This document shows, piece by piece, positions 40,261 through 48,264 of a stretch of DNA of 64,000 bases; position 1 is the stretch's first letter; each line of letters starts with the position of its first letter. The translations under genes were made by a program, and so were the position numbers. The stretch is from an uncultured SAR86 cluster bacterium (GTDB lineage: Bacteria; Pseudomonadota; Gammaproteobacteria; Magnimaribacterales; Magnimaribacteraceae), in the NCBI GenBank assembly GCA_902604855.1, contig CACLAF010000002.1, positions 117,129-181,128 on the forward strand, given 5' to 3'. A model generated the notes under the pieces. It had not been told where the DNA came from. It did not search any database and was given only the letters and a program-made list of their open reading frames with translations.

Positions 40261-42258
40261 TTAAGAACTTAGATTAAGCCAAGAGACTTCTTCATCAGTC
40301 AAATCAATTTTTATCGCTTCTAATGAACTTTCAGTTTCAAAAAAGTTTCTAGGACCTATTAATGGAAAAGATGGAAATTTCTGGTTAAGTACAAATGATA
40401 AAGCCAACTGGATAGGAGCAACTGACTTTTTAGAAGCTAACTCAAAACATCTTTTTCGTCTTTCTTTGTTTTCTTTGCTTCCCCAGACCCTTTCTTGCTC
40501 TTCTCTGTTTGGATCAGCAATATGCCTTAATCCAGAAAATTCTTGAGAGTCTAGAAAAAAACCTCTAGCTTGACTGGACCAAGGAAAGATAGCAATCTGA
40601 CTATCAGTAAGATATTCAACGTATTCATCATTAGAACAACTGTAACATCCTGGCCAAACAGGATTGTTCATGCGTGCAAGACTGAAGTTATTACTCAAAA
40701 TAGTAAAGGGTTCCTTTCCATTAGATAGAGCATAGTTATTTGCTTCTTTAAATCTTTTTAATGACCAATTTGATGCACCAAAAACCTTTATCAGTCCTTC
40801 ATCTTTGAGATCATTTAAAGTATCGATAAAACCTTCAACTGGCAAAGACTCGTTATCTCTATGCAAGCAATAGATATCCAGATATTCAGAAGACATTCTA
40901 TTTAAAGTTTCCTCTAATTGCGGCCTAATTTTATCTGGTTCGCAATCGGGTGTATGTGCCCCTTTTCCAAGAATTACAACTTCTTCTCTCAAGTTCCGAG
41001 ATTCAATCCAACTTCCTAGGTAATAATCACTTTTTCCATTATTGTAGATATAAGCTGTATCAAAAACATTTCCCCCTTTCATATAAAAGTGATCAAACAT
41101 AGCAAATGCATGATTAGTATCGGATTGATTATCGCAACCGAATACTAAACGAGACAATTCTTTATCAATTCCGGGAATCTTTAGAGTTGGAAGTGTTTCT
41201 CTTGGAATCTTGTCAGAAATGATAGGAGACTTTCTTCTTTCTCCCCTATCTTGATCATAAACAACTCTTAAATCTTTTCTCCATGTGTCCAGAGCGATCA
41301 TATTGCCATGAGAATCATTATGCGGAATTAATGAGGATTCAGCAGATTGCGAGTGAAAAGTTTCTGAAAAATGATCAATTTCTATTGCATAAATTCCTTT
41401 ATCAGTTGAAATATCAATCTCCTCTTCATTGCCTTCTTTATCTATTATTTTTAATTGAGATTTTCTGTCTGTAAATTCTCCACAATGCCATGGTTGATTG
41501 ACTAAGATAGTATGAGTGCCATCTGTAATTCTTACATCACTCTCTGAGCTTAGATTGGTAGCTGACTTTATCTTAGCAATTGATTCGTCTTCAAACTTTA
41601 AAATTGCTGAAGCATTTAAGTCTATTTCTTGAGAATTTAACTCTCCCTCTCCTTCGATTGAAATCGGATTCAAAAAGTTTTTACCATTTACAGCCCCTAC
41701 AGCATGTCGTGACATAGAAACTGGATAACATCCGATATCCAAAATAGATCCGCCACCTAATTCACGATTAACCAGTCTGTGAGTTTCTGGGACATCAACC
41801 GAAAAACAAAATTCAGCACTTATATCTAATGGAGGATTCAACTTCTGTTGAATAATCTCCATTATTTTTTTTGTTTGCGGGTGTATTTTGTACATAAATG
41901 CTTCCATCAGAAGTGTGTTATTTTTTCTAGACAGGTCTATAAGAGCCATTGTTTCGGTCGCATTAATAGTTATAGGCTTTTCACAAAGAACTGCTTTTTT
42001 GTTTTTTAGGCATTCGGCTGTAAGTTCAAAGTGACTTGTGTGAGGCGTTGCTACATAAATAGCATCAATTTCAGGCATTGAAATTAAATTGTGATGACCT
42101 TCAATTGGCTTGCAACCATATGGTGCACAAAATTCTTTCGCTCTTAATTCACTACTACTGGCTACAGCAACTAATTCACCTTGTGTTTCTCTTAAAGAAT
42201 CTGCAAACGCTTTTGCTATTGAACCAGTACCTAATATGCCCCATTTAATTATTTTCAT
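40261..42258 (-). CDS. Fusion of Gfo/Idh/MocA oxidoreductase and aldo/keto reductase
   Basis: A 665-residue two-domain protein. Residues 1-330 are a complete Gfo/Idh/MocA dehydrogenase: GILGTGSIAKA binds NAD(P), EKP at 93-95 gives the catalytic lysine, and the C-terminal sheet follows. After a charged linker (about 330-355), residues 356-665 are an aldo/keto reductase with the full tetrad: D400, Y405 in FDTAYIY, K432 and H466. The fusion implies two consecutive redox steps on a sugar or sugar-like substrate with shared NAD(P)H. There is no signal peptide. Its start overlaps the upstream GPH carrier stop by 4 nt, so substrate import and oxidation are probably coupled. Confidence 0.9.
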   Translation of the reverse strand: MKIIKWGILGTGSIAKAFADSLRETQGELVAVASSSELRAKEFCAPYGCKPIEGHHNLISMPEIDAIYVATPHTSHFELTAECLKNKKAVLCEKPITINATETMALIDLSRKNNTLLMEAFMYKIHPQTKKIMEIIQQKLNPPLDISAEFCFSVDVPETHRLVNRELGGGSILDIGCYPVSMSRHAVGAVNGKNFLNPISIEGEGELNSQEIDLNASAILKFEDESIAKIKSATNLSSESDVRITDGTHTILVNQPWHCGEFTDRKSQLKIIDKEGNEEEIDISTDKGIYAIEIDHFSETFHSQSAESSLIPHNDSHGNMIALDTWRKDLRVVYDQDRGERRKSPIISDKIPRETLPTLKIPGIDKELSRLVFGCDNQSDTNHAFAMFDHFYMKGGNVFDTAYIYNNGKSDYYLGSWIESRNLREEVVILGKGAHTPDCEPDKIRPQLEETLNRMSSEYLDIYCLHRDNESLPVEGFIDTLNDLKDEGLIKVFGASNWSLKRFKEANNYALSNGKEPFTILSNNFSLARMNNPVWPGCYSCSNDEYVEYLTDSQIAIFPWSSQARGFFLDSQEFSGLRHIADPNREEQERVWGSKENKERRKRCFELASKKSVAPIQLALSFVLNQKFPSFPLIGPRNFFETESSLEAIKIDLTDEEVSWLNLSS

Positions 42259-43610
42259 ATTTCTTCCTTTTGAAGTTGTCTCAATAGCTCCTTGTGCATT
42301 TTTGAATCAATAGGATAAAAGTAGATTATTATAAGACTGCAAGAGATGCCTAATATGGGTATCAGAGTCATTATAATTTTCATATTATCAATAGTGCCTT
42401 CAGACATAGCTTGATTTGCCTGGTAACCAATTGCATCCAAAACCCAACCCAGTATCAAAACTGCTATTGCTATAGACCCTTTTTGAGCAAACGTCATAAA
42501 TCCATATAATGATGACTCGCTCCTAACGCCTGTAAGTACTTCACCATATTCAATAGTATCTGGAAGCATGGACCAAAATAAAATCCCTCCTGCACCGCTG
42601 CCAAAACCAATGAAGGCAACTAAAAAAAGTAACTCATTGAGTGTGTTAATATCATAGAAATAAAATAATATTAAAGAAGATAAAGTTACTGTACTTGAGA
42701 TTAACCAAGTAATTTTCTTACCTAATCTATTAGAAATGATCCACCAAATTGGTATGCTTAAAAAAGCTACTATGCCACTAGTGAATAAAATTGTTCCTTG
42801 GTGCTCATGTAGATCTAAAGCGTACTTCGTATAATAGATGAGGTTATTTCCAAAAAATATAGTTGTTATACCTACGATTAAAGTTGCGGAAAAAACTAGC
42901 CAAAATGGTTTATTCTCTCCGATTGCCCTTGCTGCGTCTGCAAGACTTCCACTAACTCTCTCTATACCCTGGTCATTATCTGGTTCTTTTACTGTTATAA
43001 ATGTAATTGAGTGTATGAGTATGGCAGTTATTCCAGCTACAGAAGCTAAAACTATAAATCCCGTACTTTCATCCTCTCCTCCAACCCAAAAAATAATTGG
43101 AAAAGCTAAAAGGGCCATCAGGTTTGTTCCAGTTTGGGCTCCTAACATTCTAAAGCCTGTCAAATTAGTTCTTTCTTGACTATCGGAAGTTATCCTTGGA
43201 GTGAGAGATGAAAATGGCACGCTTACTAAAGTAAAGCATGTTCTATGCAATAAATTTGCGAATAAAAGAAAAAAGAATAGTAAATATCCTTCTAAAGGCG
43301 GAACCCAGAATAATAAAACGAATGACAAAGCCAAAGGAATATTTCCAAATAATAAATAAGGCCTATAAACACCCCATTTTGATCTTGTTCTTTCGGCAAC
43401 ATAACCCATGAATGGGTCAGTGGCAGCATCCCAAGCCATCCCAATAAAATAAATCAATCCTGCTAAAGATCCAGAGATACCAATAACATCTGTATAAAAA
43501 TATAGAAGATATAAGCCTACCCCGCTCCAGTATAAACAAATTGCTATATCTCCTATTCCATAGCCTATCCTTGTCTTTAAAGTTAGTCTTTCGACTATAG
43601 ATTGAGTCAT
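42255..43610 (-). CDS. GPH-family sugar:cation symporter, divergent from the other two
   Basis: A 451-residue twelve-helix carrier of the glycoside-pentoside-hexuronide family. It carries a GMAWDAATDPFMGYVAERTRSKWG loop motif and YRPYLLFGNIP, but lacks the RREEG element of the two paralogues at 27827 and 32340. It is translationally coupled by 4 nt to the oxidoreductase fusion, and the pair is a plausible transport-plus-oxidation cassette for a glycoside or hexuronide. The C-terminus ends in a basic tail. Ion and sugar undetermined. Confidence 0.9.
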   Translation of the reverse strand: MTQSIVERLTLKTRIGYGIGDIAICLYWSGVGLYLLYFYTDVIGISGSLAGLIYFIGMAWDAATDPFMGYVAERTRSKWGVYRPYLLFGNIPLALSFVLLFWVPPLEGYLLFFFLLFANLLHRTCFTLVSVPFSSLTPRITSDSQERTNLTGFRMLGAQTGTNLMALLAFPIIFWVGGEDESTGFIVLASVAGITAILIHSITFITVKEPDNDQGIERVSGSLADAARAIGENKPFWLVFSATLIVGITTIFFGNNLIYYTKYALDLHEHQGTILFTSGIVAFLSIPIWWIISNRLGKKITWLISSTVTLSSLILFYFYDINTLNELLFLVAFIGFGSGAGGILFWSMLPDTIEYGEVLTGVRSESSLYGFMTFAQKGSIAIAVLILGWVLDAIGYQANQAMSEGTIDNMKIIMTLIPILGISCSLIIIYFYPIDSKMHKELLRQLQKEEI

Positions 43611-43693
43611 AAAAGTTAAGTTTATATGGATGAAATAAAGATTAAAGTGTTATCTAATGAATACTTTATTCTAATTATTCAGTCCGTTTTATA

Positions 43694-45103
43694 TTAAGTA
43701 TTCAACGATCTCACTTCTATCGCATCAGCAGAATTTTCTGAAAGAATCCCAGAAATCACAACAAATTTTAACTCTCTTGTAGGTGAAAGTTCTTTTTTTA
43801 AAATTTTCATAATTGATTGAAGATTCTTTTCATGATCTGAATACATAGAGGATTTATAGGCATGAACTGAACCAGTTAAAGACAATTGTTTAATAGTTTT
43901 TTTATTATTGCTGAATGCAAATATAGGGATCATAAAAGGTTTAGCATTAGCTACAATTTCAGCAGTTTGGCCCGATCGAGTTATTGCAATAATCCCATCA
44001 GCCTTAATAGATTCGGCAATATCCTTCGCTGCCACACCAAGATGTTGCCAGTCTGTTTTTGATATTAGTTGACTTTCATAGCCGAGAGTTCTGTATTTTT
44101 CGGTTTGCTTTGCAATTCTTGAGATAAATTTAACAGACTCAATTGGATATTTTCCGATAGTAGTCTCACCTGAAAGCATAACAGCATCAGCTCCTTCATA
44201 AATTGCATTTGCAACATCAGTAACTTCTGCTCTTGTAGGCGTGGGGTTATCAATCATAGATTCTAGAAGGTGAGTAGCAACGATAGACCTTACTCCATAT
44301 TTTGCACAGTTAGACATTATCTTTCTTTGAATATTTGGTAAATTTGCAAGATCTGTTTCAATGCCTAAGTCTCCTCGTGCAACCATGACGGAGTCAGAAG
44401 CTTGGCAAATTTCTTCAATATTCGAAAGCCCTTCCCTGTCTTCAATCTTTGATATAATTTTTACTTTTTTAATGTTATTTTTAAGAACCTCTTTTAAATC
44501 ATCAATATCTGAAGCATTTCTAACAAAAGATAAGGCGATAAAATCCACATCCTCTTTCAAACCAAAAGCAATGTCTCTCTTATCCTTCTCAGTTACTGAA
44601 GGTAAATTGATACGAATACCTGGCAAATTGACATGCCTTTTGCTACCAAGCTTTCCGCCATCTAAAACCTTACACTCAAGTTCATTTTTAGATTTTTTTA
44701 GTACTTTAAAATTTAGTAGACCATTGTCTAAGCTAATCAGCGTTCCAACATTCACGCTTTGAATTAGCTCATCATAATGAACCCTGATTGACGTCGTCTC
44801 AACATCAACCTCATCTCGAATGGTGAAAGAGACCAATTGACCAGGTTCTAGATTTACCACTTGAGAAGTATCGCCTGTTCTTATTTCTGGACCTTGGGTA
44901 TCCAATAAAATGCCTACTGGATTTTCAATTGTTTTATTAAGTTTCTTTATTCGATCAATAATTTTTTTTGCATTCTTATGATCTGAATGTGACATATTCA
45001 GTCTTGCGACATTCATTCCTGCTTGGTGTAATTTTTTGATGCTGGAGAAAGTTTCGGTAGTTGGCCCGATAGTACAGATGATTTTAGTGCGCTTGAGTTT
45101 CAT
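43694..45103 (-). CDS. pyk: Pyruvate kinase
   Basis: A 469-residue glycolytic enzyme that transfers phosphate from phosphoenolpyruvate to ADP. The N-terminus RTKIICTIGP, GMNVARLNMSH, the FIALSFVRNASD strand, MVARGDLGIE with catalytic acidic residues and the AEVTDVANAIYEGADAVMLSGETTIGKYP block are all present. The C-terminal allosteric domain is complete. Unlike the surrounding genes it stands alone, after the tandem TonB receptors and separated from them by a hairpin terminator at 45145-45177. Confidence 0.96.
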   Translation of the reverse strand: MKLKRTKIICTIGPTTETFSSIKKLHQAGMNVARLNMSHSDHKNAKKIIDRIKKLNKTIENPVGILLDTQGPEIRTGDTSQVVNLEPGQLVSFTIRDEVDVETTSIRVHYDELIQSVNVGTLISLDNGLLNFKVLKKSKNELECKVLDGGKLGSKRHVNLPGIRINLPSVTEKDKRDIAFGLKEDVDFIALSFVRNASDIDDLKEVLKNNIKKVKIISKIEDREGLSNIEEICQASDSVMVARGDLGIETDLANLPNIQRKIMSNCAKYGVRSIVATHLLESMIDNPTPTRAEVTDVANAIYEGADAVMLSGETTIGKYPIESVKFISRIAKQTEKYRTLGYESQLISKTDWQHLGVAAKDIAESIKADGIIAITRSGQTAEIVANAKPFMIPIFAFSNNKKTIKQLSLTGSVHAYKSSMYSDHEKNLQSIMKILKKELSPTRELKFVVISGILSENSADAIEVRSLNT

Positions 45104-45144
45104 ATTTTTAAATGCTGCATTCTACATAAGACTTAGTGAAAGCC

Positions 45145-45177
45145 AAAAAAAACAGGCCTAATGGCCTGTTTTTTTTC
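45145..45177 (-). terminator. Rho-independent terminator after the first TonB receptor gene
   Basis: Perfect 8-bp stem AACAGGCC / GGCCTGTT with loop TAAT (45151-45170), flanked by an A-run at 45145-45152 and a T-run to 45176, so it can act in both directions. It ends the TonB receptor at 45188 on the minus strand and separates it from pyk. It closely resembles the terminator of the next receptor. Confidence 0.88.
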
Positions 45178-45187
45178 TTGTCTTAGG

Positions 45188-48112
45188 TTAGAAACTGTAA
45201 CGCATATCGATCCCATAAGATCTTTCAGCTAAAGGCCAAGCGTACTTTTGGAAGTCTCTTGTGATTTCTGTAGTTGTTATTGAATAATAATCTTTATTAT
45301 TCATTATATTATCAATATAAGCTCTTATAGATATATCTCCATCCTCACTAAACCAAGAAACACTGACATTAGTTACATCTCTTGATGGCACATTATCATA
45401 AGCTCTTTCAATACCTGAAGCTGAGAAATCACCGGTGTATGAATAACTTATGTTGTACCATAGTGGACCAAACCTCGAGTCGGCCTCGTAAGTAGCATTG
45501 ATTGTGTATTTTTGCTCAGGAATACCTTTTATGGAATTTCCTTTCAGATTGTAAGTAAACAAATCAGCATCAGCTCCAACTGCTACATAATCAACCTCAT
45601 CAACTTGAGTGAAAGTACCCCAAATTTGACTTGGTGCTGATGGATCATCTATGTTTGCAATTAGATAATCTTCTCCGTACTCAGTTAGTGTATAACTGTA
45701 GTTGGCATAAAGAGTTAACCTTTCAGTCGCTGCATATGTAATTTCAGTTTCAAATCCCTTATTAGTTATACCATCAGCATTTGTCACTCTATCAGTAGCC
45801 CATCCAACGTTTGGATTAAATTGAGTTACCCTATCTTGATAGCCATCATAATCATAATAATAAGTTGAAGCGAAGATCTGTAATGTATCGTCAAGGTGTA
45901 ATCCTTTATACCCCACCTCAAAAGCATCGATTCCCTCTTTGTCGTAAGTTTCTAGCCTTAGATCTGCTCCACCTATCGGTAGGCCGAATTCATCTCTTAA
46001 GCTATCCTTACCGCCAGCAACACCTAGTATATATCCTCCCGATCTATATCCTGTTGTGTAGGACACATACCACAGCTGATCATCATTCGGGGTGTAGTCA
46101 AGATTCACTCTTATGTTTGTATCTGACCATTCATCGTCATCAACTACGGTTCTAGTGTAACTATAAGGAGCTCCCTGATTCACGGCAAGAGGAGTAGCAC
46201 ATGTAGTGTCTGTTGTAGAACATACTGCAGCAATGTTACTTCCATTCGCGGCTACACCAGCGGCTCCTGTATAGGTTGCACTACCTCTCATTAAATTAGT
46301 TAAAGATAGAGTGGTTTGACCGGAATCAGGCAGTAAATTGCCACCTGCTGCAGTTTCCAAGAACGGTCCTAAGGTTCCAGCTCCAGCTAGAATTGCTGGC
46401 ATCCAACCTCGTGCAAAGTCTAAACTTAGCTCTGCGTATCCACTACTCATTTCAACTGCAGCCTTTTTATCTTTTGCGTGCCTTGCTCCAATGGTTAAAG
46501 CATATTCATCATTAATGGTCCATGTGCCCTGAGTGAATATAGCAGTAGCTTCAGTCTCCATTTCATTAGAATACTCATACATCCTTCCATCTGGTGAACC
46601 TTGCCATCTTCCAGTAATAACATCTTGTTCTGGTGCGCTCTTGTGAGCGACATGCGGACCTAGCCCAGCAGTACCAAGGAAAAAGTTAATACTAGCTCCT
46701 CCTAAAAAGCCAACCGGAGCATCTAGCAATCCATAGTTTGTTGGATTAACAACACTTGGGTTATTAGTAAGAAAGGTATAGTCTTGTTTTCTATTCTCGT
46801 CCATATAGAAAATTCCTGAGGTAACCTCAACATCTTCCATTAACTGCCAATTCACTAAAATTTCGTGAGTGGTCATATGTACGTCTTCTAAAACAGTTTC
46901 TCTTCTTGTACTAATCGTTGAATTTGAAAGATCAAAGTCTCTATTAAAGGTATAATCAAAATCAACAAAACCGTAGATATACTTTACCTGGACCGTATCT
47001 GATAAATCCCATGTTATGTCTGATTGAATTCCTTCATGCTCAAACATTACATGCTGACAGTTACTATTGCTATATGGGAATGTTGCATTATCACAGCCTT
47101 CCATATTGACTCTTGCACCAAACTTTCCAATTGTTCTTTCAGATGGATCTGCACCAAACTGAGGATTCAAGTGATGCAATATTGATGAGTTTCTATCGAC
47201 ACCTGGTATGAGAGCTGCTCCATATCTAACCTCACCAGTTATGGGATGTGTAAATGCAGTAGCGCCAGGGTATGAAGAGCTTACTTGTTTGAGTCCGTAG
47301 ACTTGTTGACCCTCACTATGAGTTCCTCTATTAGGACCCCAACCTTGATCTAATAATATAGGTGCATTTGTTGTCAAATCAGCCAACCTATCATTTCCTC
47401 TAATATTCCATGTAACATCATCCGTTATGTTCCAAGTAAAAGATAAAGTAATATTTTCATCATCAACTTCTTGTAAATCTTCTCCACCCAAACCATCTTG
47501 TAGTGGATCTGTATCGGCCGTCATGGCTGTGAATCTATAAGCGAAAGTATCTGAGACTGGGCCAGATGACATAAGATAATTTTGATGCGTACCATCAGAT
47601 CCAACCAATACTCTAACCTGTCCTTCAGGTTCAAAGGTTGGTTTTTTTGTGATGTAGTTAATCGCTCCACCGATGGAGTTTCTTCCATACAAAGTACCTT
47701 GAGGACCTCTAAGAACTTCGATTCTTTCTATATCATAAAGATAGTTTTCACCCGCAGCTATACCAAAATCTGGAGAAAAGACACCGTTGTAGTATGTCGC
47801 TACTCCTGGATCTCCTCCTAAAGCTCTAAAATTTCTTCCAACCCCTCTGATTCTTACGTCAAATTGATCTCTGGTTGTTGCTGGCAACTGATCCATTAAA
47901 TCATCCGGTCCTTGCAGACCTAGATCTTCTATTAAAGATGAATCAAAAGCGGTAATTGACATTGAAGTATCAGAAACAGTTGATGTTCTTTTTTCAGCTG
48001 TGACTGTAATTTCTTCTATGCCACCTCGACTATTGTCTTCTTCATCAGAAGCGATAGAGAAAGGTAAAACGGAAATTGAAAATGTGATTAACGTAAAGAT
48101 AATCCTATGCAT
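45188..48112 (-). CDS. TonB-dependent receptor, tandem paralogue 1
   Basis: A 974-residue outer-membrane channel that imports ligands with TonB energy. A signal peptide (residues 1-22) is followed by the TonB-box-like GGIEEITVTAEK, a plug domain (about 45-165) with RIRGVGRNF, VLRGPQGTLYGRNSIGGAINYITKKP, and a 22-strand barrel with the conserved N-terminal part. The closing YSF at the C-terminus is the usual aromatic end. It belongs to the SusC-less, gammaproteobacterial sugar/polyphenol-type group by the RGPQGTLYGRN motif, not to siderophore receptors. It is nearly identical in its first 160 residues to the receptor at 48265, so they are recent duplicates. Ligand unknown. Confidence 0.94.
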   Translation of the reverse strand: MHRIIFTLITFSISVLPFSIASDEEDNSRGGIEEITVTAEKRTSTVSDTSMSITAFDSSLIEDLGLQGPDDLMDQLPATTRDQFDVRIRGVGRNFRALGGDPGVATYYNGVFSPDFGIAAGENYLYDIERIEVLRGPQGTLYGRNSIGGAINYITKKPTFEPEGQVRVLVGSDGTHQNYLMSSGPVSDTFAYRFTAMTADTDPLQDGLGGEDLQEVDDENITLSFTWNITDDVTWNIRGNDRLADLTTNAPILLDQGWGPNRGTHSEGQQVYGLKQVSSSYPGATAFTHPITGEVRYGAALIPGVDRNSSILHHLNPQFGADPSERTIGKFGARVNMEGCDNATFPYSNSNCQHVMFEHEGIQSDITWDLSDTVQVKYIYGFVDFDYTFNRDFDLSNSTISTRRETVLEDVHMTTHEILVNWQLMEDVEVTSGIFYMDENRKQDYTFLTNNPSVVNPTNYGLLDAPVGFLGGASINFFLGTAGLGPHVAHKSAPEQDVITGRWQGSPDGRMYEYSNEMETEATAIFTQGTWTINDEYALTIGARHAKDKKAAVEMSSGYAELSLDFARGWMPAILAGAGTLGPFLETAAGGNLLPDSGQTTLSLTNLMRGSATYTGAAGVAANGSNIAAVCSTTDTTCATPLAVNQGAPYSYTRTVVDDDEWSDTNIRVNLDYTPNDDQLWYVSYTTGYRSGGYILGVAGGKDSLRDEFGLPIGGADLRLETYDKEGIDAFEVGYKGLHLDDTLQIFASTYYYDYDGYQDRVTQFNPNVGWATDRVTNADGITNKGFETEITYAATERLTLYANYSYTLTEYGEDYLIANIDDPSAPSQIWGTFTQVDEVDYVAVGADADLFTYNLKGNSIKGIPEQKYTINATYEADSRFGPLWYNISYSYTGDFSASGIERAYDNVPSRDVTNVSVSWFSEDGDISIRAYIDNIMNNKDYYSITTTEITRDFQKYAWPLAERSYGIDMRYSF

Positions 48113-48131
48113 GGCATCCTCCCCAAATTTA

Positions 48132-48148
48132 TGTAGCCATTAGCTACA
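48132..48148 (-). promoter_or_regulatory. Hairpin in the leader of TonB receptor 1
   Basis: TGTAGC-CATTA-GCTACA forms a 6-bp stem with a 5-nt loop, about 8 nt upstream of the strong GGGGAGG ribosome site (48118-48124). It could hinder or position translation, but no second structure or repeat in other leaders was seen. Low-confidence regulatory site. Confidence 0.35.
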
Positions 48149-48194
48149 ATTAATTCCTTTTAAACAAATGTCCTATGTAAGACAGCGTAAGGTT

Positions 48195-48225
48195 AGCATA
48201 GTTTTAATTTTTGTTGCAACAAAAA
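48195..48225 (-). promoter_or_regulatory. Candidate promoter with 18-bp palindromic operator for TonB receptor 1
   Basis: On the minus strand TTGTTG (48217-48222) and TATGCT (48195-48200) stand 16 bp apart as -35 and -10 hexamers. TTTTTGTTG / CAACAAAAA (48208-48225) is an exact 18-bp palindrome that covers the -35 hexamer, the placement expected of a repressor operator. No protein is known to bind it. Confidence 0.45.
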
Positions 48226-48254
48226 AAAACAGGCCTCAATAGACCTGTTTTTTT
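48221..48254 (-). terminator. Rho-independent terminator after the second TonB receptor gene
   Basis: Minus-strand stem AACAGGTCT pairs with AGGCCTGTT across ATTG (48228-48249), with a U-run from the A-tract at 48221-48227; a T-run on the other side makes it bidirectional. It resembles the terminator at 45145-45177, as if the duplicated unit included it. Confidence 0.85.
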
Positions 48255-48264
48255 CTATAAAACC

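Noticed and set aside
45865..46155. Plus-strand 96-codon frame inside TonB receptor 1
   Set aside because: Antisense to the receptor barrel, His/Leu-rich composition typical of a reverse-frame shadow, no ribosome site.
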